Below, in pieces: positions 16,267 through 23,718 of a stretch of DNA of 64,000 bases. Below the pieces are notes generated by a model, which was given only the letters and a program-made list of their open reading frames with translations, was not told where the DNA came from and ran no database searches. The first letter of the stretch is position 1. Every line of letters begins with the position of its first letter. Both the position numbers and the translations under genes were made by a program. The DNA is from Burkholderia cepacia (lineage in GTDB: Bacteria; Pseudomonadota; Gammaproteobacteria; Burkholderiales; Burkholderiaceae): NCBI RefSeq assembly GCF_001718835.1, contig NZ_CP013443.1, positions 3,596,001 through 3,660,000 of the forward strand, given 5' to 3'.

Positions 16267-17037
16267 CTAGAACTGCACTTCCGGTTTCGACGCCGAGCGC
16301 GTGCCGGGCAGCGGCCGGTTGCTCGCGCCGTGATAGGTGTACACGAGCGAGAATTTCACCTGGTCGGAGCGGTTCTGCCCGGCCGAATGCAGCGTGTTGC
16401 TGTGGAAGAACACCACGTCGCCGGCATTGAGCGGCGGGCACACGGCCGCATCGATCATCGTCCGGTTCGCCGGCAGGTCGCTGCGGAAGAACTTCGCATC
16501 GTCGAACGCTTCGGGCCCGAATTCGGCCGTATGCGACCCCGGCACGAGCCACAGTGCGCCGTTTTCGTTCGTTTCCGGCCCGAGCGCGAGCCACACCGAC
16601 ACCATGTCCGGGCGCTCGAACGACCAGTAGCGGAAATCGCGATGCCAGCCGGTCAGGCTGCCGTACGCGGGATGCTTCGTCATCATGCAGTTGTGATGCG
16701 CGCGCGACAGCACGGGTTCTTCGCCGAAATACTCGCGCATCCACGCGCCGATTTCGGGTGCGATCGCGCGCTCGGCGAACGCCGGATCGCGCGAATACGC
16801 ATCCAGCAGCCGCCGCACCGTATGCCCGCCCGGCGCATGCTTGGACTCGGGCGCGCCCGGGTAGCGCAGGTCCGCCTCGAACTCGATCGGCTGCGCGGCT
16901 TCCTGCAACTGTCGCTCGGCGACGCGCTTCAGCGCCGCGCACTGCTCGGCGCTCACGAGCCCGCGGGCGACGACAAAGCCGCGCTCGCGCAATTCCGCGA
17001 CTTGCGCGCGGATCGATTCCGACTGCAAAGAAGACAT
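16267..17037 (-). CDS. Phytanoyl-CoA dioxygenase (PhyH)-family protein
   Basis: This 256-residue Fe(II)/2-oxoglutarate-dependent oxygenase of the PhyH family would hydroxylate a small substrate. The iron-binding HxD is H132 and D134 (TGWHRDFRYWS), the distal histidine is H217 (SNTLHSAGQNRS), and R223 is a candidate 2-oxoglutarate-binding arginine. The PGSHT motif near 166-170 is also typical. The substrate is not known; bacterial members act on very different compounds. The gene stands alone on the minus strand. Confidence 0.85.
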   Translation of the reverse strand: MSSLQSESIRAQVAELRERGFVVARGLVSAEQCAALKRVAERQLQEAAQPIEFEADLRYPGAPESKHAPGGHTVRRLLDAYSRDPAFAERAIAPEIGAWMREYFGEEPVLSRAHHNCMMTKHPAYGSLTGWHRDFRYWSFERPDMVSVWLALGPETNENGALWLVPGSHTAEFGPEAFDDAKFFRSDLPANRTMIDAAVCPPLNAGDVVFFHSNTLHSAGQNRSDQVKFSLVYTYHGASNRPLPGTRSASKPEVQF

Positions 17038-17389
17038 GGGACGCTCGAAATATTTCTTGTGAATGTGACGATTGTAAATCGGCGCCGGATGCCGCGAACA
17101 GCGCCATTGTCGTGCGCAGGGAATTGCCGTTCGGCAATTTGATCCAGAGCAAGGGAACTGTGCGCGTCCGCGCTGGCCTCACTGACAGGCGGTATGTAAT
17201 GCAGGCCTTGTGGCACAAGGGTTTATCGCGACTTTTGCCCGTCATGAATCCCCTGTAGCCTGTCGCGGCCTGTCAATTCTGGCGGGCGCGGCGCGCAGCG
17301 AGTTTCGATAAGATCCGTTGCGTCATCCGAGGCCGTTCATACCAGTGCGCTCTCAAGGGCGCCATCCATACAAGCGAAGCATCGTTCAC
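17038..17389. other. Intergenic region, no gene supported
   Basis: This 352-base stretch lies upstream of the PhyH-like gene. It is less GC-rich than its surroundings and probably contains that gene's promoter (for example the CAATTTGATCC and AATATTTCTTG patches). No coding frame with recognisable protein features was found. Confidence 0.3.
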
Positions 17390-17794
17390 ATGCCATTCCG
17401 TCTGACTTCCCGTCTCAGCCGCGCTGCGAAGCGCGTCGTGCCCTCCGTTCCCCTTCGCCCGCTGCGCCATCACCGCGCGCGCACGCAGGCGCTGGCCGAG
17501 CGCACGCAACAGCCCGCGCGGCTGGACGGTATCCGTGCGTGGTTCCACGCATTTTTCTCGATGATGAGCGCGCAGGCGTTCTCGCGCCGCGCCGGCCTGC
17601 GCTCGCTGCTGCAGAAACCGTCGTCGCTGCGTGCGCTCGCGCTGCGCCGCGCTGGGGCCCCAGCGGCGCGTCAACCGTCCGCGCCGCCTCGCGGCCAGCA
17701 ACGGCTGGTTCGGGTTCGGCGCGCGCTGATCGCAGCGCGGCAAACCGCCGCACGCAAACGTCGCCGCGCCTGCGCGCCGCGACGGCAGAAATAA
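17390..17794 (+). CDS. Possible small very basic protein (hypothetical)
   Basis: This 134-codon frame has GC-rich third positions like its neighbours and begins MPFRLTSRLSRAAKRVVPSV. A more protein-like middle part reads LDGIRAWFHAFFSMMSAQAF and SRRAGLRSLLQKPSS, followed by an Arg/Ala-rich tail. The TAA at 17792-17794 falls just before the left inverted repeat of the insertion sequence, and the terminator at 19159 on the far side of the insertion would fit this gene. Thus the element may have landed directly downstream of it. I recognise no family, and it could be a chance frame. Confidence 0.3.
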   Translation: MPFRLTSRLSRAAKRVVPSVPLRPLRHHRARTQALAERTQQPARLDGIRAWFHAFFSMMSAQAFSRRAGLRSLLQKPSSLRALALRRAGAPAARQPSAPPRGQQRLVRVRRALIAARQTAARKRRRACAPRRQK

Positions 17795-17800
17795 AAATCT

Positions 17801-19152
17801 ATGGTCAGCCCGATTTTTGCAAGCGAGGCAGCGTTGACCTAAAGTGGACTTGCTCGAATCTATCCGGGGTTGTGGATGGGAAAGATCCCGCCCCATGATG
17901 GGAGCCGCACCGGGCAAACCTCAAAAACCCCTCAGCATCGACATGCTGATTTTTGTGTCAGGTTACTTGCCCGGCCGTTGAGTCGTTTATGCCTTCACGT
18001 ATCTCGCGTCGCAAAACCAGGTGTGACGACTGAAACTGAAGCTGTAAGCGATGGGAAGCGTCAGGCCGGCAGAGCCGCCGGCGCGCTTCGATAGTGTGTC
18101 CCTTTGGCGAGGATGGCCCAGGCGATCCTCGCCAATTTATTGGCCAGAGCGCAAGCCACCACGTTCGAGTGCCTTCGTGCCAGTAGACTGCGGACCCACA
18201 CGCCCAAGGAATCCGTTCGGCGCTCGATGCGCAGCATGATGACCCGCGCACATTGCACCAGCAGTCTCCGCAAGCCTTTGTCGCCGCGCTTACTGATGCC
18301 CAATAACGTGGGTTTGCCGCCCGTGCTGTATTGCCGAGGTACCAAGCCGATCGACGCCGCGAACTGACGCGCTGAGCCGTATTGGCGGGCATCGCCCAAT
18401 TCCGACATCAACACACTGGCAGTAATCGGGCCGATGCCGGGAATCTCCAGTAGCCGTTCGCTGCGTTCGTCTTCGTGCAGTTGCGTGAGCAGCTCGTGTT
18501 CGACCTGGCCGATCTGCTCGTCCAGATACTTGAAATGCGCCTGCAGGCGTTCGAGCACGGCCACCAGCCTGGGCGGCAACGCTTCCGCCTCCAGTACGGC
18601 CGGTAATCGCCGCATCACTGCCATGCCACGCGGTAGGCTGATACCGAACTCCAACAGAAATGCGTGAATCTGGTTGATCGTACCGGTGCGATTGCGCACC
18701 AGCGCCTCGCGCACGCGGTGCAACGCCGACACGACCTGCTGCGCTTCGTTACGCGGGCTCACGAAACGCATGCTCGGGCGCGAAGCGGCTTCACAGATCG
18801 CCTGAGCATCCGCGAAATCGTTCTTGTTGCCTTGCCGGAACGGCTTGACGAATTGGGGGGAGATTAACTTGGCCTCATGGCCTAGCGTTTGAAGTCGGCG
18901 TGCGATCCAGTGAGCACCGGCGCAGGCTTCCATTACCACGGTACAACTCGGAAAATTGCTCAGCAGCGTGAACATCTGATTGCGCGTGAGCTTCTTGCGC
19001 AACACCATCCTGCCCGACCCATCCTGCGCATGCAGGTGGAAGCAGTGCTTGCCGAGATCGATGCCGATCAGCGATACCGTGTCCATGATGGCCCCCAAAA
19101 GGACAAAATCCTCACTCAGCGTAGTCCACTGAGCGAGGATCGGGCTGACCAT
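17801..19152 (-). mobile_element. Insertion sequence of the IS110 family, IS1111-like group (about 1.35 kb)
   Basis: A perfect 14-base inverted repeat, ATGGTCAGCCCGAT (17801-17814) and ATCGGGCTGACCAT (19139-19152), brackets a single DEDD transposase gene. Inverted repeats close to the ends and a transposase of about 340 residues fit the IS1111 group. These elements do not normally make target duplications, and none is visible. The true tips may extend a few bases beyond the repeats. The 246-base region between the left repeat and the transposase stop has no gene. The element sits between the possible basic-protein gene and a terminator-like hairpin 3' of metK. Confidence 0.85.
18061..19086 (-). 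CDS. IS110-family (IS1111 group) transposase
   Basis: This 341-residue DEDD-type transposase/recombinase carries its acidic residues at D10 (IGIDLGKHCF), E53 (VVMEACAGAHW), D90 and D93 (NKNDFADAQAI). The C-terminal Transposase_20 domain has LLEIPGIGPITASVLMSELG and SARQFAASIGLVPRQYSTGG. It appears full-length and uninterrupted, so the copy may be active. The ATG at 19086 (MDTVSLIGID) is chosen because the RuvC-like fold begins there; an upstream in-frame start would add an unrelated 33 residues that include the terminal repeat. Confidence 0.92.
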   Translation of the reverse strand: MDTVSLIGIDLGKHCFHLHAQDGSGRMVLRKKLTRNQMFTLLSNFPSCTVVMEACAGAHWIARRLQTLGHEAKLISPQFVKPFRQGNKNDFADAQAICEAASRPSMRFVSPRNEAQQVVSALHRVREALVRNRTGTINQIHAFLLEFGISLPRGMAVMRRLPAVLEAEALPPRLVAVLERLQAHFKYLDEQIGQVEHELLTQLHEDERSERLLEIPGIGPITASVLMSELGDARQYGSARQFAASIGLVPRQYSTGGKPTLLGISKRGDKGLRRLLVQCARVIMLRIERRTDSLGVWVRSLLARRHSNVVACALANKLARIAWAILAKGTHYRSAPAALPA

Positions 19153-19158
19153 CCTATT

Positions 19159-19182
19159 AACCCCGGCATGGCCGGGGTTTTT
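19159..19182 (+). terminator. Intrinsic terminator-like hairpin beside metK 3' end
   Basis: CCCCGGC (19161-19167) pairs with GCCGGGG (19171-19177) around ATG, followed by TTTTT on the plus strand; flanking AA and TT extend the stem. It would stop plus-strand transcription coming out of the insertion sequence or of whatever preceded it, and could also act weakly on metK from the other side. Confidence 0.7.
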
Positions 19183-19201
19183 CATTTCGGGCGAACGACG
19201 C

Positions 19202-20389
19202 TTACGCGACGCGTGCCGTCGGCTCGACGCCGGCCGCTTCGGCCAGTGCGAGCGCCTTGTCGGTCGCTTCCCACGAGAATTCCGGCTCTTCGCGGCCGAA
19301 GTGGCCGTAAGCAGCCGTCTTCTCGTAGATCGGGCGCAGCAGGTCGAGCATCTTGATGATGCCCTTCGGACGCAGGTCGAAATGCTCGCGCACGAGCTTC
19401 GTGATCACCGCATCCGACACGCGGCCCGTGCCGAACGTGTTGACCATCACCGAGGTCGGCTCGGCGACGCCGATCGCGTACGACACCTGGATCAGCGCGC
19501 GCGACGCGAGGCCGGCGGCGACGATGTTCTTCGCGACGTAGCGGCCGGCGTACGCCGCCGAACGGTCGACCTTCGACGGATCCTTGCCCGAGAACGCGCC
19601 GCCGCCGTGCGGTGCGGCACCGCCGTAGGTGTCGACGATGATCTTGCGGCCGGTCAGGCCGCAATCGCCCTGCGGGCCGCCGATCACGAACCGGCCGGTC
19701 GGGTTCACCAGGAACTTGATGTCGCCCTTGATCAGGTCGGCCGGCAGCGTCGGCTTGATGATTTCCTCGATCACGGCTTCGCGCAGCGCGGGCAGTTCGA
19801 TGTCCGGTGCGTGCTGCGTCGACAGCACGACGGTGTCGATCGAATGCGGCTTGCCGTCAACGTAGCGGACGGTGACCTGCGACTTCGCGTCCGGGCGCAG
19901 CCATTGCAGGCGGCCGTCGCGGCGCAGGCTGGCCTGGCGCTCGACGAGACGGTGCGACAGGTAGATCGGCAGCGGCATCAGTTCCGGCGTTTCATCGCAC
20001 GCGTAACCGAACATCAGACCTTGGTCGCCCGCGCCCTGATCGAGGTTGTCGTCGTGTGCACGATCGACGCCCTGGGCGATGTCCGGCGACTGCTTGTCGT
20101 ACGCGACGAGCACCGCGCAACCCTTGTAGTCGATGCCGTAGTCGGTGTTGTCGTAGCCGATGCGCTTGATCGTGTCGCGCGCGATCTGGATGTAGTCGAT
20201 GTTGGCCGTCGTGGTGATTTCACCGGCCAGGACGACAAGACCCGTGTTGCACAGCGTTTCCGCCGCGACGCGGGAATACTTGTCTTGCTCGAGGATGGCG
20301 TCGAGGATCGCGTCCGAGATTTGGTCCGCGACCTTGTCCGGATGGCCTTCGGAGACGGATTCGGACGTGAAGAGATAATCGTTTGCCAC
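19202..20389 (-). CDS. metK: S-adenosylmethionine synthetase
   Basis: MetK makes S-adenosylmethionine from methionine and ATP. The 395 residues include the N-terminal FTSESVSEGHPDKVADQISD, the GAGDQGLMFGYACDETPELMP signature, the GGPQGDCGLTGRKIIVDTYG and GGGAFSGKDPSKVDRSAAY P-loop-like segments, and IGVAEPTSVMVNTFGTG. The start codon is GTG at 20389, with GGAG 9 bases upstream. It is divergent from lpxL. A leader of about 148 bases with several complementary segments precedes it (see separate entry). Confidence 0.97.
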   Translation of the reverse strand: MANDYLFTSESVSEGHPDKVADQISDAILDAILEQDKYSRVAAETLCNTGLVVLAGEITTTANIDYIQIARDTIKRIGYDNTDYGIDYKGCAVLVAYDKQSPDIAQGVDRAHDDNLDQGAGDQGLMFGYACDETPELMPLPIYLSHRLVERQASLRRDGRLQWLRPDAKSQVTVRYVDGKPHSIDTVVLSTQHAPDIELPALREAVIEEIIKPTLPADLIKGDIKFLVNPTGRFVIGGPQGDCGLTGRKIIVDTYGGAAPHGGGAFSGKDPSKVDRSAAYAGRYVAKNIVAAGLASRALIQVSYAIGVAEPTSVMVNTFGTGRVSDAVITKLVREHFDLRPKGIIKMLDLLRPIYEKTAAYGHFGREEPEFSWEATDKALALAEAAGVEPTARVA

Positions 20390-20537
20390 TTTTTCAGGCT
20401 CCGTGTGGTTACGGTTGGTTTCACGTAGCCAGCTTCGTTGGGCCTGAAGCGGCGACGCTTTAGCGGATTACCAGGACCGGGCAGCGTGTGTGACGCCAAC
20501 CGGCTTCGCCCCGCAAGTTGTCAGTTAACTCGGCGAA
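20390..20537 (-). ncRNA. Candidate structured leader of metK mRNA
   Basis: Between the likely metK start site and its GTG codon, four pairs of complementary segments can be seen (plus coordinates). GGCTTCGCC 20502-20510 pairs with GGCGAAGCC 20532-20540, whose outer few bases run just past the leader end listed here. CGGTTGG 20412-20418 pairs with CCAACCG 20496-20502. AAGCG 20447-20451 pairs with CGCTT 20456-20460. TTCAGGC 20393-20399 pairs with GCCTGAA 20442-20448. The last one would put the ribosome site inside a loop. I cannot match it to a known SAM or SAH riboswitch class from memory, so a regulatory role is inference. Confidence 0.35.
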
Positions 20538-20543
20538 GCCCGT

Positions 20544-20571
20544 ATTATAGCGGCTTTCCTGAATTGTCACA
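20544..20571 (-). promoter_or_regulatory. Sigma-70 promoter for metK
   Basis: On the minus strand TGTGAC (20571-20566) is followed after 16 bases by a perfect TATAAT (20549-20544). Transcription would begin near 20537, giving a leader of about 148 bases. Confidence 0.6.
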
Positions 20572-20653
20572 GAGCGCCGCCCGTGCTGCATCTTCCGCTG
20601 TCTTACCACCCTGTTCGCAACGCGCCGGCCAGCCGGTCCCACGGAGGTTTCGC

Positions 20654-21538
20654 ATGCTAGGTCGTCTAGCCACGCACCTCGCCATTGGCTTGCTGAAACT
20701 GCTCGCCCTGTTGCCGTACGGCCTGACCGCACGGTTCGGCGATGGTCTCGGCTGGCTGCTCTACAAGATCCCCAGCCGGCGAAAGCGCATCGTACACACC
20801 AATCTGAAACTCTGCTTCCCGGATTGGAGCGACGCACGCCGCGAGGAAGTGGCGGGCCAGCATTTCCGCCATGCGATCCGCAGCTACGTCGAGCGCAGCG
20901 TGCAGTGGTTCGGCTCGGAGAAAAAACTCGCGAAGCTGATCCAGGTGGACAGCGCGGTCGACCTCGACGATCCGGACCTGCCGCCGACGCTGTTCCTCGG
21001 CCTGCACTTCGTCGGCATCGAGGCCGGCTCGATCTGGCTGAACCGTTCGCTCCACCGCCGCTGCGGGTCGCTCTACCAGCCGTTCTCGAACGCCGTGCTC
21101 GAGGAAGAGGCGAAGAAGGCGCGCGGGCGTTTCGATGCCGAGATGGTCGGCCGCGCGGACAGCGCGCGCGTCGTGCTGCGCTGGCTGCGCGACCGCAAGC
21201 CGGTGATGCTCGGCGCCGACATGGATTACGGGCTGCGCAATTCGACGTTCGTCCCGTTCTTCGGCGTTCCCGCGTGCACACTGACGGCGGTCGGCCGGCT
21301 CGCGAAGACGGGCCGCGCGCAGGTCGTGCCGTTCATCGGCGAGGTGCTGCCGAACTACAAGGGTTACCGCCTGAAGGTATTCAAGCCGTGGGAGCATTAC
21401 CCGACGGGCGACGACGATCTCGACGCGCGGCGGATGAACGAATTCCTCGAGGAACAGATCCCGCTGATGCCCGAGCAATACTATTGGGTCCACAAGCGCT
21501 TCAAGACGCGCCCGCCCGGCGAGCCGAGCCTTTACTGA
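20654..21538 (+). CDS. lpxL: Lipid A biosynthesis late acyltransferase (LpxL/HtrB family)
   Basis: The 294-residue inner-membrane enzyme adds a secondary acyl chain to lipid A. An N-terminal hydrophobic anchor, HLAIGLLKLLALLPYGLTA, is followed by the family pattern KRIVHTNLKLCFPDWSDARR. The catalytic H-X4-E is in LFLGLHFVGIEAGSIWLNRS (His, then Glu five residues on), and MDYGLRNSTFVPFFGVPACT follows. The C-terminal YYWVHKRFKTRPPGEPSLY is typical of LpxL. ATG 20654 follows ACGGAGG. The paralogue type (lauroyl or myristoyl transfer) cannot be decided. It is divergent from metK. Confidence 0.92.
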   Translation: MLGRLATHLAIGLLKLLALLPYGLTARFGDGLGWLLYKIPSRRKRIVHTNLKLCFPDWSDARREEVAGQHFRHAIRSYVERSVQWFGSEKKLAKLIQVDSAVDLDDPDLPPTLFLGLHFVGIEAGSIWLNRSLHRRCGSLYQPFSNAVLEEEAKKARGRFDAEMVGRADSARVVLRWLRDRKPVMLGADMDYGLRNSTFVPFFGVPACTLTAVGRLAKTGRAQVVPFIGEVLPNYKGYRLKVFKPWEHYPTGDDDLDARRMNEFLEEQIPLMPEQYYWVHKRFKTRPPGEPSLY

Positions 21539-21559
21539 TTCGGCGCGCACGCCCGGCCG

Positions 21560-21862
21560 TCACGTCCGCGCGTGCGCCCGCACCACCTTCGGCATGCCTT
21601 TCGCGCGCGCCTGCCAGAGGTCGTAGGCGGCCTGCTGGGCCAGCCAGAGATCCGCGCGCCCGCCGTTCTCCTCGCCGAGCCACGCTTCGAGGCGCAGCGC
21701 CATTTCCGGCGAGATGCCCGCGTGACCGTTCAGCACGCGGGACAGCGCGGCACGCGTCACGCCCAGCTGCGACGCGGCCTCGGTGACGGTCAGGCCGAGC
21801 GCCGGCAGCACGTCGTCGCGCAGCGTTTCGCCCGGATGGGGCGGATTGAAGATGCGTGTCAT
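21560..21862 (-). CDS. higA: HigA antitoxin
   Basis: This 100-residue helix-turn-helix antitoxin of the HigA family begins MTRIFNPPHPGETLRDDVLP and has the HTH in VTEAASQLGVTRAALSRVLN with the GHAGISPEMALRLEAWLG follow-on. It binds the HigB toxin and represses the operon. Normally higA follows higB by a few bases. Here 311 bases lie between the higB stop and the higA start because a palindromic element has inserted at the junction. Antitoxin translation would now depend on transcription through that element or on a promoter inside it. Confidence 0.92.
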   Translation of the reverse strand: MTRIFNPPHPGETLRDDVLPALGLTVTEAASQLGVTRAALSRVLNGHAGISPEMALRLEAWLGEENGGRADLWLAQQAAYDLWQARAKGMPKVVRAHART

Positions 21863-21888
21863 GCCTTTGAGCGACCTCAGTGGTAGTC

Positions 21889-22177
21889 CTAGGGTTTGTT
21901 TACATACGGAACGCACATGCGAATGCCCGAAATCGCCCGCAGGGCAAGGAGCAAGGAGCGCCGTTTGGCCGAGCCAAACAAGCGACGCGCGACGCCGCTA
22001 TACGGGCGATTTCGGGCATTCCCCTGGAATGGGTTTTCAATTTGGGGTTGCCACGAGAACGGCCGCTCGCCGCGTTGCGCTTCTTGCGAATACGTCCAGT
22101 ATTCGCCGCGTCGCGCGCCTCGCGAGCGGCCGTTCTCGTGGCAACGCATGTGCGTTCCGTATGTAAACAGACCCTAG
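21889..22177. mobile_element. MITE-like palindromic element inserted between higB and higA
   Basis: The element is bounded by 33-base terminal inverted repeats (21889-21921 and 22145-22177) that differ at one base. Each terminal repeat starts with CTAG, the target often duplicated by IS5-type elements; taking CTAG as the duplication gives a 281-base element (21893-22173). Inside are two further perfect inverted repeats: 19 bases at 21921-21939 and 22003-22021, and 24 bases at 22047-22070 and 22122-22145. Each has a small hairpin in its loop (GTTTGGC/GCCAAAC at 21963-21979; GCGAATAC/GTATTCGC at 22086-22106). It encodes no transposase. The open frames across it are by-products of the palindromes. 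Confidence 0.85.
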
Positions 22178-22440
22178 TAATCGACCAGGACGGCGTCCGG
22201 CCCGTCGAACCTGAAGGTCAATCGCCAGTTGCCGTTGACGCTGACCGCGTAGTGGCCGACGAGCGAACCTTCGAGCCGGTGGAACCGCCATCCCGGCACA
22301 TTCATGTCCAGCGGCGCGCTCGCCAGGTCGAGCCGGGCCAGCTGCCGCCCCAGCCTGGGCGCATGATCGGGCCGGATGCCCGCCTTGCTCCCGCTGAGAA
22401 AAAACGCTTCCAGCCCCTTGTGTTGCCATGACTTGATCAT
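22174..22440 (-). CDS. higB: HigB toxin, C-terminus trimmed by element insertion
   Basis: This 88-residue RelE/ParE-superfamily mRNA interferase reads MIKSWQHKGLEAFFLSGSKA, then the core WRFHRLEGSLVGHYAVSVNG and NWRLTFRFDGPDAVLVDY. Family members usually end DYQDYH, about 92 residues. Here TAG, part of the CTAG at the element's end, stops the frame after DY. On the far side of the element the sequence GACTACCACTGA (DYH-stop) is still present just before higA. A strong AGGAGG ribosome site precedes the ATG. Whether the toxin is active without its last four residues is unknown. Confidence 0.88.
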   Translation of the reverse strand: MIKSWQHKGLEAFFLSGSKAGIRPDHAPRLGRQLARLDLASAPLDMNVPGWRFHRLEGSLVGHYAVSVNGNWRLTFRFDGPDAVLVDY

Positions 22441-22487
22441 GGACCTCCTGCACTCGAGTCGCGATGGCCGCCGGCCTCGCCTGTATA

Positions 22488-22508
22488 GCGTATAGCATCA
22501 CTATACGC
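22488..22508 (-). promoter_or_regulatory. higBA operator/promoter palindrome
   Basis: GCGTATAG (22488-22495) and CTATACGC (22501-22508) form a perfect 8-base inverted repeat about 50 bases upstream of higB and overlap TATA-type -10 sequences. The position and symmetry fit an operator for the HigA dimer. The remaining bases to dapF (22509-22808) hold no gene; a TATCAT near 22703 may be part of the dapF promoter. Confidence 0.6.
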
Positions 22509-22808
22509 ACCCTCTGCCCGACATGTCAAACGCGCCGGGATCGATGAATCACTTCCCGCACGCACGAGCACGCCACGCCCAGCCAGCCTAAAACCGGCGT
22601 CCATCCCCCGACACGACGGCCGATCGGCCATCGTGCCCCACTCCGGAGCCAGTACGAACCGCGTCGCGTCAGGACCGCACGGGACGGCCATGACGGCTGC
22701 ATGTATCATTTGCGGTTGAGATCAGCGTGACGCAAACGGCCGTCCGGCACCGAGCCGCGACGAGCCTGCCGCGCTGAGCACCCTGTTTGCAATGGAATCC
22801 CGGGACCC

Positions 22809-23681
22809 GTGAAACTCTCGTTCACCAAGATGCACGGCGCGGGCAACGACTTCGTCGTGCTCGACGGCTATTCGCGCGCCTTGCCGCCGCTCACCGAAGC
22901 GCAGGTGCGCGCACTCGCCAACCGCCACTTCGGCATCGGCGCCGATCAGTTGCTGCTCGTCGAAAAACCGACCGTCGACGGCATCGATTTCAAGTACCGG
23001 ATCTTCAATTGCGACGGCGGCGAAGTCGAACACTGCGGCAACGGCGCGCGCTGCTTCGTGAAGTTCGTCAGCGACCGCGGCCTGACCGACAAGCGCAGCG
23101 TGCGCGTGCAGGTCATGAAGGGCCTGATCACGCTGACGATGCAGGACAACGGCGAAGTTGTCGTCGACATGGGTGCGCCCGTGTTCGCGCCGGCGCAGGT
23201 GCCGTTCGATGCGGCGGGCCTCGACGGCCGCACCGAGGGCCGCGACACGCTGTGGCCGCTCGACGTCGGCGGCACGACGCGCTGGATCTCGACGGTGTCG
23301 ATGGGCAATCCGCACGCGGTGCAGATCGTCGACGACGCCGAAGCGTATCCGGTGCTCGAGGAAGGCCCGCTGATCGAGCACCACGCGCGCTTCCCGGAGC
23401 GCGTGAACGCCGGCTTCATGCAGATCGTGTCGCGCAGCGAAGTGCGGCTGCGCGTGTACGAACGCGCGGCGGGCGAGACGCTCGCGTGCGGCACCGGCGC
23501 GTGCGCGGCGGTCGCGGCCGGCATCCGGCGCGGCCTGCTCGATTCGCCCGTGACCGTGCACACGCACGGCGGCACGCTGACAATCGGCTGGGACGGCGCG
23601 CGCGACGAGGCTGCCGCGCTGATGATGGCCGGGCCCGCCACGACCGTGTTCGAAGGCGAGATCGACCTGCCCGCCGCCTGA
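22809..23681 (+). CDS. dapF: Diaminopimelate epimerase
   Basis: DapF interconverts LL- and meso-diaminopimelate for lysine and peptidoglycan synthesis. The 290-residue protein starts at GTG 22809 with KLSFTKMHGAGNDFVVLDGY. Both active-site cysteines are present: one in FNCDGGEVEHCGNGARCFVK and one in GETLACGTGACAAVAAGI. It heads a plus-strand run with a DUF484 gene and xerC, an arrangement conserved in proteobacteria. Confidence 0.96.
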   Translation: MKLSFTKMHGAGNDFVVLDGYSRALPPLTEAQVRALANRHFGIGADQLLLVEKPTVDGIDFKYRIFNCDGGEVEHCGNGARCFVKFVSDRGLTDKRSVRVQVMKGLITLTMQDNGEVVVDMGAPVFAPAQVPFDAAGLDGRTEGRDTLWPLDVGGTTRWISTVSMGNPHAVQIVDDAEAYPVLEEGPLIEHHARFPERVNAGFMQIVSRSEVRLRVYERAAGETLACGTGACAAVAAGIRRGLLDSPVTVHTHGGTLTIGWDGARDEAAALMMAGPATTVFEGEIDLPAA

Positions 23682-23718
23682 CCCTGCAACGTCCTTGATA
23701 ACTGAACGCTCCAGCCAC

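Noticed and set aside
19139..19182. Terminal inverted repeat of the insertion sequence extending into the metK-side hairpin
   Set aside because: The match with the left end stops at 14 bases, and the hairpin sequence has no partner on the left.
21889..22177. Open frames of 86-93 codons within the palindromic element on both strands
   Set aside because: Both proteins are near mirror products of the inverted repeats and have no domain; the region behaves as a non-coding mobile element.
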